This document shows positions 7,823 to 16,839 of a stretch of 58,579 nucleotides of DNA, one piece after another (position 1 is the first letter of the stretch; every line of letters begins with the position of its first letter). The notes beneath the pieces were generated by a model that was given only the letters and a program-made list of their open reading frames with translations, made no database searches and was not told the origin of the DNA. A program made the translations under genes and the position numbers. Location of the stretch: assembly GCA_903859715.1 (NCBI GenBank), contig CAIONS010000004.1, positions 1 through 58,579 of the forward strand, given 5' to 3'. The stretch is from an uncultured Opitutia bacterium (lineage in GTDB: Bacteria > Verrucomicrobiota > Verrucomicrobiia > Opitutales > Opitutaceae).

Positions 7823-9433
7823 TCACTTCACCGGCCCGGCGCGCTCCAGCTGGAGCTTCATCTGCAGCAGCAGCGCCTCGGTCTGCGTCTGCGAACTCTC
7901 CAGCAGCTCGCGCGCCACCGGCAGGTCCGGGTCCGCTGGCCGGCGCAAGCTCAGCGCGCCCAGCGCCATGATCTGCACGTCCTGCGGGCGCACCGCGAGG
8001 AACCGGTTGCTGACCTCCTTCTGCAGGTCCGCGCGGACCGCCTCCGGCATCACCGCCTCCATCGCCTCGGCAAACTTGTCCACGCTCCCCTGCGGCCCGT
8101 CCAGCTCGTGCATGTTAAGCGCGACCTTGGAAATGATGGTCGAACCGATGGTGATGTACGCCCCGCCAAACGAGAAACCGTCATGCGGCGTCTCGTAGGC
8201 CTTGATCGCCTCCGGTGTCCGGGTGCCGATGATCGCGGGCAGCCAGCCGCTATTATCGGTGAACAGCTGGCTGCCTTCCTGGCTGCTCATGAAGCGCAGG
8301 AAATCAATCGCCTCCTTCGGGTGCGCACTCTGCTTGTTGAGATAAATTTCCACCATCGTCCCGGCCCCGCCGTCGGCAAACCGCCCGAAGTAGTACCGGC
8401 CGATGACCGGATCGCCCGGCGTCGGATGCGGATAGCGGATCACCTCGACCGGAAACGTCGCCAGGCTCCGCAGGCTCGTGCCGTCCCACGTGCCGGCAAA
8501 GATGAACAGCGCGTCGCCCCGCAGAAATTCCTGCGTGGCCGCGTCGCGCAGTGACTGCAGGAAACCGGGCTTCATGTCTCCGCCGACTTCCTTCATCAGC
8601 TCCAATCCCACCCGGACTTCCGGCGACCGGAAGCTCCAGCGCCCCTCAAGATAGTGCCCAAGCTCGTCCCAGTTGCTCAGCGCCAGGGTGCCGTTGCGGT
8701 CATTCCGCTGGCTCATTTGCATCGTGCCGCCCTGCATGAGGAATTCCGCCACCCACTCGGCATTGTCCCGGGAACCGGCCATCGGATACACGGGCCGGCC
8801 CGTCCGCGCCGCAAACGCCCGCACCTTCTCGGCCACCGCGCGCAACTCCTCCAGCGTCGCCGGCATTTTTTCCTCACCGGTAATTTCCCGCATGAGCGTC
8901 TTGTTGCAGAACAGCCGGAGCGACGCCTCGGTCAGCGTCGCCGCGTAAAACTGGCCGGGCACCGGGGCATTCACCTGCTGGCTGATCAGGCCGTCCTTGA
9001 ACGTCTGCACCCACGGCACGTGCTCCAGCGCGGTCCCGCGGTTGTACGGATTGGGCTCCAGCATCTCCTTCGTGATCGGCGCGAAATAGCGCGCCGGTAC
9101 GTCCGACATGCCGTCGAGCCAGATGCCGTACTCCACCAGGTCCACGCCCGTGCCGCCGACTAGGTTGGACCGCAACCACTGCCGGTAAATCGGCCCGCCG
9201 CCCGGCACGAGCACCTGCTCAACCTTCACCCGCGGATTCAGCTGTTCATAACGGCGGATGATGGCGGCGAGCCCGGCGGGCGGTCCCCGCTCGATCTGCC
9301 AGTGCGCCACGCGGATCGTGATCGGCCGGTCGCTGACGATCGGGGTCGAGCGGGTGAACACCCAGACCACCGCCAGCGCATAGCCCCCGAGAAATACGGC
9401 CCAGCCGAGTCGGTTGCGCAGGCGCCGGTTCAT
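7823..9433 (-). CDS. Membrane-anchored ABC-type extracellular solute-binding protein (pair 3)
   Basis: A 536-residue paralogue of the solute-binding proteins of pairs 1 and 2, more diverged from both than they are from each other. It keeps the N-terminal anchor (about residues 9-27), VAHWQIERGPPAG, EPNPYNRGT, AGSRDNAEWVAE and FLRFMSSQEGSQLFTDNSGW. The start ATG overlaps the upstream TPR-like stop as ATGA (9430-9433). The ligand-facing middle region differs markedly (for example MVEIYLNKQSAHPKEA in place of GVAIYLNRNSAHKAEA), consistent with a different substrate. An ABC importer role is inferred from family only. Confidence 0.8.
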   Translation of the reverse strand: MNRRLRNRLGWAVFLGGYALAVVWVFTRSTPIVSDRPITIRVAHWQIERGPPAGLAAIIRRYEQLNPRVKVEQVLVPGGGPIYRQWLRSNLVGGTGVDLVEYGIWLDGMSDVPARYFAPITKEMLEPNPYNRGTALEHVPWVQTFKDGLISQQVNAPVPGQFYAATLTEASLRLFCNKTLMREITGEEKMPATLEELRAVAEKVRAFAARTGRPVYPMAGSRDNAEWVAEFLMQGGTMQMSQRNDRNGTLALSNWDELGHYLEGRWSFRSPEVRVGLELMKEVGGDMKPGFLQSLRDAATQEFLRGDALFIFAGTWDGTSLRSLATFPVEVIRYPHPTPGDPVIGRYYFGRFADGGAGTMVEIYLNKQSAHPKEAIDFLRFMSSQEGSQLFTDNSGWLPAIIGTRTPEAIKAYETPHDGFSFGGAYITIGSTIISKVALNMHELDGPQGSVDKFAEAMEAVMPEAVRADLQKEVSNRFLAVRPQDVQIMALGALSLRRPADPDLPVARELLESSQTQTEALLLQMKLQLERAGPVK

Positions 9434-10272
9434 GGTTTCGCCTCCACGGCCTTTGCTTCCAGCTTCGCCAGATCCTCCAGCCGGCGCCGGACCGTCACCT
9501 GCCGCATATTGTAAGTGTCCTCGCGCAGGTACCGTTCGAAGTACGCACGCGCCTGCGCATAGTGCCCCGCCCGCAGTGAGAGCTCGCCGATCATCGTCAG
9601 CAGGTCCGCATTCACCTGTCCGATAAACCCGCCGACCTGATCGGCCGCGAGCAGGTGCGGCAGCACGGTATCGAGCGGCTGTTCATAAAACGTTCCCGCC
9701 CGGCCGAGCTGCAGTTGCAGGTCGCGCCAGAGTTTCCGGTCCTCGATCTGCGGCAGCAGTGCCGCGGCCGCCGCAATCCGATCCGCGGGTTTCGCCGGCT
9801 CCGGAAGCGCATAGAGCAGTAGCAAGCCGGTCTTCACCAGCCCGAGCTGCGCCCAATGGCTGTGGGGCTGACGCGCAGCCAGCGCCCGGTAAAGCGCCGC
9901 CGCCTTGGCATAATCCTGCTGCTGGTAATGAATCTGGTACATTCGCGCCTGCAGGTACGCCGACGCCGCGGCAATCTCGTCATCCCCGCGCGCCAATTGT
10001 TCAAATATCGCCTCCGTCTCGTGCAGCCGCGACTGCGTCACCGGCTGGTAATCGATGGCGATAACCGCCTGCGCAAAGGTCCGTTCCCGCGTCGGTGGAC
10101 CCGCGATCTCGTCCAGCTTCCCATAGGCATCGCGCCCCAGGTGGTTGGCCACGAGTTGCCAGGCTTCGGTCACCTCATCCGACGGCGGTGTCGCCGCACG
10201 CGCCGCCGCCAGCAGCACAAAGCAGGAACAGACGGCGGCCCAGCGGCGCATCCTCGGGGTAAGGGTAAGCAC
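9430..10272 (-). CDS. Exported TPR-like helical protein (pair 3)
   Basis: A 280-residue relative of the other TPR-like proteins: a GTG start, an N-terminal hydrophobic signal (RWAAVCSCFVLLAAARA), then helical repeats such as YAKAAALYRALAARQPHSHW and AQARAYFERYLREDTYN. The Cys in the signal (CSCFVLLAAARA) is not in a good lipobox position, so signal peptidase I cleavage after ARA is more likely. It is coupled to the downstream solute-binding gene and preceded by a partial copy of the leader found before pairs 1 and 2. Confidence 0.7.
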   Translation of the reverse strand: MLTLTPRMRRWAAVCSCFVLLAAARAATPPSDEVTEAWQLVANHLGRDAYGKLDEIAGPPTRERTFAQAVIAIDYQPVTQSRLHETEAIFEQLARGDDEIAAASAYLQARMYQIHYQQQDYAKAAALYRALAARQPHSHWAQLGLVKTGLLLLYALPEPAKPADRIAAAAALLPQIEDRKLWRDLQLQLGRAGTFYEQPLDTVLPHLLAADQVGGFIGQVNADLLTMIGELSLRAGHYAQARAYFERYLREDTYNMRQVTVRRRLEDLAKLEAKAVEAKP

Positions 10273-10325
10273 CCCGCCATCGTGGAAGCTGGCTTCGCCG
10301 CGACAAGAATTACCGGCGCCCTTCG
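10273..10325 (-). promoter_or_regulatory. Partial conserved leader upstream of pair 3
   Basis: On the minus strand the block CTTGTCGCGG followed by CTTCCACGATGG ends just before the GTG start, matching the start-proximal half of the leaders of pairs 1 and 2. The distal half is not conserved and runs into repeats. Confidence 0.35.
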
Positions 10326-10347
10326 TCGAAATTCAGCCGGTGTCCGT

Positions 10348-10561
10348 TGTAGGGCGGGGGTCGCTGACCCCGCCTTGCATAGCGCAGGCATCCTGCCTGC
10401 CAGCTTCCGGATGCAGGCTGGAAGCCTGCGCTACTCTGAGGTGAAACGCGTTGCCCCAACGCGTTGGCTTGCCCGCCCTAGGCTCAGCGAAGGCGGGTTG
10501 GCTCCGCCAACATTCAGCCTCCCGCAGAGCCCCTCAGCGCGTTAGGGGCAACGCGCTCCAC
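10348..10561. repeat. Composite intergenic repeat cluster (three palindrome families)
   Basis: This 342-base gap holds a GTAGGGCGGG palindrome (10348-10374), a second palindrome with arms TAGCGCAGGC and GCCTGCGCTA (10380-10433), and two hairpins built on GCGTTGCCCC/AACGC (10444-10467 and 10534-10561). The last, read on the minus strand as GTGGAGCGCGTTGCCCCT, nearly matches the element found inside the coding region at 57553. No gene is seen here. Confidence 0.7.
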
Positions 10562-10614
10562 CCGAGTTTCGATCTTCCATCTCCCAACTTCCATCTCCGC
10601 AGCGTCCGCGCTGC

Positions 10615-12507
10615 TCACAAAATTCCCCGCTCGAGCCAGATGTGCTCCCCCGCGATGATCTGCTGTGCGAGATCGTAGCCGTGCTGGTCTGAGTTCTGTC
10701 CAACGCCGGTGAAATTCTGCGCGATCCGCAGGTCTGCCTGCGCCGCGAAATCATCCACCAGCGCGAACACCTTCGCCTCGGGCTCGCCGTCCTTGAGCAG
10801 CTTCTGCGCGAGCACGCAGCTGGCCGACAACGCAAAGAGGTCCGACCCGATGTCCGCCAGCCGGCCCAGCAGCACCTGCCGCTTCTCCAGCTTCGGCCCG
10901 AACTTCACCATCTGGTGGAACAGAGTGCGCGCCAGCTTCCGGCTCAACGCCGCGACCCGGTTGAAATGCCCCGCCAGGTGCGGATGCATGTCCGCCGGCG
11001 CGCCACCGTTGAACGGCAGCCACTGCGCGGGATACCACCACGAGTAAAACTTCGCCGCCGCCCACGCGCTCTTCAGCCGCTCGCCCCATGGCCGCTCCGA
11101 GTTCAGCGCCACTCCGGCGATCTTCAGGTGCGGATCGAGCGCCTCGCGCATGATGAAGAGCCGCATGATTTCCGAGGAACCCTCGAAGATCATCGTCACG
11201 CGGTTGTCGCGCATCAGTCGCTCCACCGGATGTGGCTTTTCCCCGCGCGCCTTCAGCGACGACACGTTCTCATAGCCGCGCCCACCGCGGATCTGCATTA
11301 CGTCGTCGAGACACATCCATGCCTTTTCCGTGCCCCAGAGCTTGCACATCGACGCCTCCAGGCGGATGTCCGCCTTTTTATCCCGGTCCACGATCCGCGA
11401 AGTGACGATCAGCATCGCCTCCATCGCAAACGCGTGCGCCGCGATCCGGCGGATCTTCTCCGCCACGGCCGCGTGCCGCCCGATGGGCACGCCCCATTGG
11501 ATGCGCTCGGCGCCCCACTCGCGCGCGATCGCGAGGGCCCGTTTCGACACCCCAATGCTGCAGGCAGGAATCGAGAGCCGGCCGGCGTTGAGCGTGCTCA
11601 GCGCGACCTTCAATCCACGGCCCTCGCCGCCCACGATGTTCGCCTTGGGCACGCGGACATTCGTGAAGCCGATCACCCCATTATAGAGCGCATGCAGGCC
11701 CATGAACTGGCAGCGGTGCCGGACCTCAAGGCCCGGTGAATTCGCCTCGACGATAAAGGCCGTCAGCTGCGTACGCGGCTTGCCGTCCACGAGCTTCGGC
11801 GGCGTCCGCGCGATCACGATGTAGAGCCCGGCGCGCGTGCCATTGGAACACCAGAGTTTTTCGCCGGTGATGAGATAGTCATCCCCATCCGGCTTGGCCT
11901 CGGTCGTTAGCCGCGCGGGATCGGACCCGACCCCCGGCTCGGTCAGCGCAAACGCCGACAGTTCGCCGCCCGCCACGCGCGGCAGGAATTGTTTCTTCTG
12001 CTCGGGCGTGCCGAAGAGCATGAGCGGCTGCGGCACGCCGACCGACTGATGCACCGAGACGTGCGCAAACACGTTCATGCAGTGGCTCGCGATCAGCATG
12101 CAGGCGCGGCAGTAGGTGGTCTGCGAAAATCCCAGCCCGCCATATTCGCGCGGCACCTTGATGCCGTAGGCGCCCAGGCGCGCCAGCCCCGCCATCACCT
12201 CGGCGGAAATCTCGCCGGTGCGGTCGATCAGGTCCGGATCGACCTGATCGCGGAGAAACGCGCCGAGCTCGGCAAGAAACACATCGGCCCGGGCCTTTTC
12301 CTCGGCGGCGATTTCTGTGACGGGATAAAGTTTGCCGGGCCGGAAGCGGCCCATGAACAGGTTCGCGACAAAGCTGATGTCGTCGTGGGACTCGCGGGCG
12401 GCCTCGGTGACCTGAAGGGCGGCGCGCTGCCCTTCGTTCATCTTGGACATGTCGATGACGGAGCGGTCGCCATCGGTTTTCTGGGGTGGGGTTTCAATCG
12501 CAGACAT
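10615..12507 (-). CDS. Acyl-CoA dehydrogenase, long-chain (VLCAD/ACAD9-like)
   Basis: A 630-residue FAD enzyme that would carry out the first oxidation of fatty acyl-CoA. The family signatures are visible: FALTEPGVGSDPAR in the middle domain, GEKLWCSNGTRA, RCQFMGLHALYNGVIGFTNV, and MIFEGSSEIMRLFI, whose Glu occupies the catalytic base position of the family. The length exceeds the usual 380-residue short form and fits the long form with an extra C-terminal helical domain (about residues 460-630), as in very-long-chain enzymes. It is cytoplasmic, with no adjacent beta-oxidation partner. The GC-rich tail of the C-terminus (SCVLAQKLLKDGEPEAKVF) is normal for the long form. Confidence 0.9.
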   Translation of the reverse strand: MSAIETPPQKTDGDRSVIDMSKMNEGQRAALQVTEAARESHDDISFVANLFMGRFRPGKLYPVTEIAAEEKARADVFLAELGAFLRDQVDPDLIDRTGEISAEVMAGLARLGAYGIKVPREYGGLGFSQTTYCRACMLIASHCMNVFAHVSVHQSVGVPQPLMLFGTPEQKKQFLPRVAGGELSAFALTEPGVGSDPARLTTEAKPDGDDYLITGEKLWCSNGTRAGLYIVIARTPPKLVDGKPRTQLTAFIVEANSPGLEVRHRCQFMGLHALYNGVIGFTNVRVPKANIVGGEGRGLKVALSTLNAGRLSIPACSIGVSKRALAIAREWGAERIQWGVPIGRHAAVAEKIRRIAAHAFAMEAMLIVTSRIVDRDKKADIRLEASMCKLWGTEKAWMCLDDVMQIRGGRGYENVSSLKARGEKPHPVERLMRDNRVTMIFEGSSEIMRLFIMREALDPHLKIAGVALNSERPWGERLKSAWAAAKFYSWWYPAQWLPFNGGAPADMHPHLAGHFNRVAALSRKLARTLFHQMVKFGPKLEKRQVLLGRLADIGSDLFALSASCVLAQKLLKDGEPEAKVFALVDDFAAQADLRIAQNFTGVGQNSDQHGYDLAQQIIAGEHIWLERGIL

Positions 12508-12646
12508 GGGGTGGGCGGCTCGCAGGGCCGCGGTTGATTTTCCCCACTCAACTACGGGTTTATGACACGGTCAACGACCCCGCGGCCTGCCCGCCAGTCT
12601 TCACCTTTACGACTTCGGTGAGTGAGCCGGGCTTATCGGACCGAAT

Positions 12647-12871
12647 TTTTCACCACGAAGGGCACGAAGTTCACGAAGGCCGAGCCATCGGAAGTTAGCC
12701 GCAAAGAGGCCCAAAATTTCCTGGGCTCCGGCTCGAATCCCCCGCGCGCCTATAGGCGCAACGGAGACTCCTTCGCAGCCCCAATACCCTTGTGCCTTTT
12801 TGTGGCCAACCTTCCGAGATCGGAATCCCGGGTCCGGCCTTCGTGAACTTCGTGCCCTTCGTGGTGAAACT
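12647..12871. repeat. CACGAAG inverted-pair repeat element
   Basis: TTTCACCACGAAGGGCACG at 12649 and its inverted copy ending GGTGAAAC at about 12871 enclose roughly 150 bases containing GGCGCAACGGAGACTCC-like sequence. The right arm abuts the stop codon of the next gene. The remainder of the 12508-12870 gap shows no gene. Confidence 0.7.
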
Positions 12872-15027
12872 CATTCTCGCGCCGCCGCCTCGATCGCCGC
12901 GCGCATCGTCTCCACCTGACGGATGACCGACTCGTTGTCCCCGATTTTTTTCGGATCGCGGAACGCGTCGAGCGCGGCCGCCACCGTCGCCGGCAGCTGG
13001 CCGCCATGGTGCTCGCGCAGCCAACGCAGTTTTTCGAACTCCTCGGCGCCGTCGCGCATCATCTCCCAGTGAACCGCGGAGCGCGGCCCCGGATAGAGCA
13101 GGAATTCATCGCCCGGCGGTAGGTCCCGCCGCCACGGGTTGCAGGAGTAAAGTGTCTCGTTCAGCGGATTCGCCGGCCAGGTCGAGAGCGCCCACCGGGC
13201 CATGCCGTCGTAGCCGTTCACGAACGCATAATAGCCCACCCACACCGCCTCGGCCGGCGGGCTCGTCACGAAGGTGTTCGGACGCTTCGGATCGAGGCAG
13301 ATATAGAACGTCGTGACCTTCCCCTCGCTCTTGCGCTGGGCGATGTCGCGCAGCAGGTCGTCGCCCGCATGGTCGAGGATGATCGTAAAGTCCGCCAGAT
13401 CGAGGCCGGTGTAGTGCGACGCGGTCTGGTTGCCCGCCAGCGCCGCCTTCAGCCGCGGGGCGTTGGCGTGCAGCACTTCCACCATCGCCTGCATCATCGC
13501 CGCCGGCGCTTCGTCCACGCCGATCCGCGTGCGCTCCAGCCAGCCCTTCGCCACGAGGTGCTTTTCAAAATCCTTTAAAAACGGCCCCCAGTAATCCGCA
13601 TAACTCACCGTGCCCGGCTCGCACATCGCCGTCCGCCGGTCACCCGTGGCGGCGTCGGTGTACTCCAGGCTGCCCGACCAGGTCAGCATGGAGTAGCAGT
13701 TGATCTGCTGGGAGATCCCACAGCTCATCGCGAACTCCACGTAGCGGTCGAACACCGTGTAATCGAATTTCCACGATCCGTCCGGCAGCTTCAGGTGCGT
13801 GACCATCGTGTCGTAGTCGTCGTAGTCGCGCTTGCCCCACGGTCGCGCTGTGATCGTCGCCGTGATCACCTTCTGTCCTGCGTGGGCCAGCTCCAGCAGA
13901 TACGGTCGCATCACCGCGAAATGCGCGTCGCTCCACGGCTTCACGCCGTGCCAGCGCGCGATCGACCACGGGTGCTGGAAGACATCGAGATGGTACTTCC
14001 AATCCGCCGGCGCCGGCAGCGTCGCCGGCAAAATCTCTAACGACAGCGGAAACACCTTCGGATCAGTCGCATCCGCTCGCACCGTGAGTGTGCCCGTGTA
14101 GGTGCCCGGCACCGCGTCGCGCGGTGTCTCCACCATCAGCCACACCGCCCGGTAGGAACCCGCCGGCATGTCCACGCGGTCCGCGTCGTCGAGCACGTCA
14201 CCGACCAGTTTCCCGTCCGCCAGCACGTGGCGGACAAACCGCGCGGTCGCCGCGCCCGCCGGCAACTCGTGCCCTTGCGCGTCGTGCAGCACCGACACCT
14301 CCGTCCGCAACCCCGGCCGCTCCGCCGAGGTCCAGACCACAAATTGCCCCGAGATCCGCTCGCCGCGCCACGCCGTGCCGCGCCACGACTGCGTCCCGTC
14401 GGCGAGCGGCACGTTGGCCGCACTGTACTGATGGTCGAGGTCGCCCACTGCGCCGTCCAGCACGCGCGTCGTCGGCACCGCAAAAGCCGAGAGCTTGGAA
14501 ATCATCGGGCCTTCGCCCGGTTTCGAGCTGCCCGTCACCGTCAGCCGCACCGCCCGCACGCGCATCGGCGACGGCAACACGACCACCAGCCCGCTCGCCG
14601 GGATCAGCGCGGAACCCGTGCGCTGGTCATGCAGTAGCTGCCAGTTCGTGCCGTCCACGGAGCCTTCGATGAAGAAGTGAAACACCCGCGTGTTGGGTGC
14701 GCGCAGGTTGAGGTTGAGCTGCGCGATCTCGCGCACTTCCGGGAGATCAAACCGGAGCCACGATGGCAACAGCTTCGAGGTCCAGTACATCACCGTGTCG
14801 TCATGAACATCGTGGTTATGCGCGAGGCCCGGCCGCTGCTCGTCGTCGTAGGCCGACGCCGTCACCGTCGCCCCACTCAGCACATCGCCGTAACCCGGAC
14901 GGTTCAGCAGGGGCGGCTGCGGCTCGTAGGGGAAATGCAGCGGACTGAACGGAACGGTCACGGGCGCGGCCACCGCCGCCGCCATCAACCCCAGGAACCA
15001 CACCAGACAAGAGGCCGGCTTGAGCAT
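12871..15027 (-). CDS. Exported glycoside hydrolase, GH123/DUF4091-like, with discoidin-type domain
   Basis: A 718-residue protein with a signal peptide (SCLVWFLGLMAAAVAA). Residues about 50-180 resemble an F5/8 type C (discoidin) carbohydrate-binding domain (SWLRFDLPEVREIAQLNL, HFFIEGSVDGTNWQLL). A beta-sandwich follows (about 185-335) and then a TIM-barrel-like part with the Asp-Glu pair at about 505-506 (RIGVDEAPAAM), the position used for substrate-assisted catalysis in GH123. Known GH123 enzymes are beta-N-acetylgalactosaminidases; DUF4091 relatives are less well characterised, so the substrate is an inference. The stop codon touches a repeat arm. It is probably a single-gene unit acting in the periplasm or outside. 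Confidence 0.75.
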   Translation of the reverse strand: MLKPASCLVWFLGLMAAAVAAPVTVPFSPLHFPYEPQPPLLNRPGYGDVLSGATVTASAYDDEQRPGLAHNHDVHDDTVMYWTSKLLPSWLRFDLPEVREIAQLNLNLRAPNTRVFHFFIEGSVDGTNWQLLHDQRTGSALIPASGLVVVLPSPMRVRAVRLTVTGSSKPGEGPMISKLSAFAVPTTRVLDGAVGDLDHQYSAANVPLADGTQSWRGTAWRGERISGQFVVWTSAERPGLRTEVSVLHDAQGHELPAGAATARFVRHVLADGKLVGDVLDDADRVDMPAGSYRAVWLMVETPRDAVPGTYTGTLTVRADATDPKVFPLSLEILPATLPAPADWKYHLDVFQHPWSIARWHGVKPWSDAHFAVMRPYLLELAHAGQKVITATITARPWGKRDYDDYDTMVTHLKLPDGSWKFDYTVFDRYVEFAMSCGISQQINCYSMLTWSGSLEYTDAATGDRRTAMCEPGTVSYADYWGPFLKDFEKHLVAKGWLERTRIGVDEAPAAMMQAMVEVLHANAPRLKAALAGNQTASHYTGLDLADFTIILDHAGDDLLRDIAQRKSEGKVTTFYICLDPKRPNTFVTSPPAEAVWVGYYAFVNGYDGMARWALSTWPANPLNETLYSCNPWRRDLPPGDEFLLYPGPRSAVHWEMMRDGAEEFEKLRWLREHHGGQLPATVAAALDAFRDPKKIGDNESVIRQVETMRAAIEAAARE

Positions 15028-15089
15028 AGTGCGGTGAAGCTGGTGGCCGTGCCCGGGGTCTTCAACGCGTTTCCCGCTCCACGAATCAA

Positions 15090-15348
15090 TTAACCACCAA
15101 GATCACGAAGGACACGAAGCCCAAGCCTCCGGAATTTTAACCACGGATTTCACGGATCACACGGATGGGAATCCCGAACCCAGCCTGTTTTTACAGGAGA
15201 TAACTGAGAAAACGGAGAACCGTCGCGCCCCACAGCAAACCAAGCCGGGAACTCAGGATCAGATCCTCCGTTCTCTCTGTTTCCTCCTGTAAAATGGTTT
15301 GGATGGCTCGGCCTTCGTGTGCTTCGTGACCTTCGTGGTGAAAAATCC
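15090..15348. repeat. Nested intergenic repeats (CACGAAG, ACGGAT and CAGGAG families)
   Basis: This gap between divergent genes contains, from left to right, a CACGAAG arm (about 15090-15118), TTTTAACCACGGATTTCACG (15136), TTTTTACAGGAGATAACTG (about 15187), its inverted partner TTTCCTCCTGTAAAA (15279-15293), and the opposite CACGAAG arm (15306-15346). The arms pair in a nested order. Nothing else is recognisable between 15028 and 15466, although the promoters of both flanking genes must lie here. Confidence 0.7.
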
Positions 15349-15466
15349 GCTCCGAGCCCGGACTTTCGCCGCCTTCCACGGTCCCTAATAGCCGCGGCCA
15401 CCGGCGCATTCGCGGTCGCCAACCGGCCGGCCTTTTCAAACATCGGGCCAACCCCAACCCTACCCC

Positions 15467-16549
15467 ATGTCCCCCGCCCACTCCGAACCCTACCTCAGTG
15501 CCAACGAGCGCCACCCCGAGCGCTCCCTGCAGTTTGATTTCGTCCGCGCCACCGAAAACGCCGCGCTCAGCGCCATCGACTGGCTCGGCCGCGGCGACAA
15601 GGAATCGGCGGACGCCGCCGCCAGCGACGCCATCCGCGGCACGCTCGAGCAGAGCGATTTCTGCGGCGAGGTCGTCATCGGCGAGGGCATCAAGGACAAC
15701 GCCCCCGGCATCTTCCTCGGCGAGAAGATCGGCTCGTGGAAATTCCCCTCCCCGCGCTTCAACATCGCCGTCGATCCCATCGACGGCACCACGAACATCT
15801 CCAAGGGCCTCCCCAATTCCATCTCCGTCATGGCCGCCGCGCACGTTCCGCACGGCGCGAAGGCCGCCATGCTCAACATCCCGACCTTCTACTCCGAGAA
15901 ACTCGCCTATGGCCCCGAGGTCGTCGCCGCGATGGCCCGGGATCCCGCCCTGCGTTTCACCCTCGATACGCCTGTCGCGCAGATCCTGGAACACGTCGCC
16001 GCCGCCCTCGGGAAACAGGTCCGCCAGGTCTACGTCGTCGTGCTCGACCGGCCGCGGCATGCGAAACTCATCGCCGACATCCGCACTGCCGGCGCCGCCC
16101 TCCGGCTCATCTCCGACGGCGACGTGACCGCCGCCGTCGCGCCCTCGCTCCACGACAGCGGCATGGACCTCTACATGGGCATCGGCGGTTCACCCGAAGG
16201 CGTGCTGACTGCAGCCGGCGTGCTCGCGCTCGGCGGCGACCAGCAACTGCGCATGTGGCCGCGCGACGACGCCGAGCGCGCGGAAATCGCCGCCACGCCA
16301 GCCAACGCCGACCTAGGCCGGATCTTTTACGCCAAGGATCTCGTCACCAGCCCGAGCGCAATCTTCTGCGCCACCGGCATCAGCGACAGCGCGCTGCTGC
16401 CCGGCGTGCGGCTGATCGGCCGCAAGGTCATCACGCACTCCATCCTGATGCGCTCCCAAAGCCGCTCCGTGCGCTACATCCGGACCGTCCACGACCTCGA
16501 TTTCAAAACCATCCGCCGCTCGCCGGATCGGAAGGATCATTACGTCTGA
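15467..16549 (+). CDS. glpX: Class II fructose-1,6-bisphosphatase
   Basis: A 360-residue GlpX-type enzyme that converts fructose 1,6-bisphosphate to fructose 6-phosphate in gluconeogenesis. Metal- and phosphate-binding motifs are clear: GDKESADAAASDAIR (from about 43), VIGEGIKDNAPG (about 70), and VDPIDGTTNISKGLPNSIS (about 102). GIGGSPEGVLTAAG later in the protein is also typical. The length is slightly above the usual 320-340 residues because of a short N-terminal extension. It is cytoplasmic. The gene stands alone between repeats and runs divergently from the glycosidase gene. Confidence 0.93.
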   Translation: MSPAHSEPYLSANERHPERSLQFDFVRATENAALSAIDWLGRGDKESADAAASDAIRGTLEQSDFCGEVVIGEGIKDNAPGIFLGEKIGSWKFPSPRFNIAVDPIDGTTNISKGLPNSISVMAAAHVPHGAKAAMLNIPTFYSEKLAYGPEVVAAMARDPALRFTLDTPVAQILEHVAAALGKQVRQVYVVVLDRPRHAKLIADIRTAGAALRLISDGDVTAAVAPSLHDSGMDLYMGIGGSPEGVLTAAGVLALGGDQQLRMWPRDDAERAEIAATPANADLGRIFYAKDLVTSPSAIFCATGISDSALLPGVRLIGRKVITHSILMRSQSRSVRYIRTVHDLDFKTIRRSPDRKDHYV

Positions 16550-16580
16550 GCGGTCAGCCATCAGCCTTTCGTGACTGCCC

Positions 16581-16652
16581 AGTAGCAGCCGACGTGAGGA
16601 GGCTGGGTTTTCCACGCTCGACTCAGACCAGCCTCCTCACGTCGGCTGCTAC
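16581..16652. repeat. Long palindrome of the AGTAGCAGCCGACGTGAGG family
   Basis: AGTAGCAGCCGACGTGAGGA and its inverted copy flank a loop of about 20 bases (TTTTCCACGCTCGACTCAG), giving arms of about 25 bases. Other copies are at 18839 (one arm), 21775-21842 and 25407-25477. Confidence 0.85.
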
Positions 16653-16665
16653 AAGTCGTCACGAG

Positions 16666-16730
16666 GTAGGGCGGGTCTCTGACCCGCCTTTCTGAACGCA
16701 ATAGAAGGCAGGTCAAAGACCTGCCCTACC
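16666..16730. repeat. GTAGGGCGGGTCTCTGACCC paired element
   Basis: GTAGGGCGGGTCTCTGACCC is followed after about 15 bases by GGCAGGTCAAAGACCTGCCC and TAC, so each half is a small palindrome and the whole is an inverted pair. The same two-part arrangement occurs at 24548-24610 and 25495-25556. Confidence 0.8.
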
Positions 16731-16839
16731 CTCAGACCTTCAATCCGACCTTCGCCCCTTCGCGTCTTCGCGTTTCAACTCCGATTCCGTCTCCGGGAAG
16801 CCCACCGCCTACTGCTTAAAACTTACCGCCTATAGCTTA

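Noticed and set aside
15191-16153. A 320-codon minus-strand open frame
   Set aside because: Antisense to glpX and continuing through repeats; GlpX is certain.
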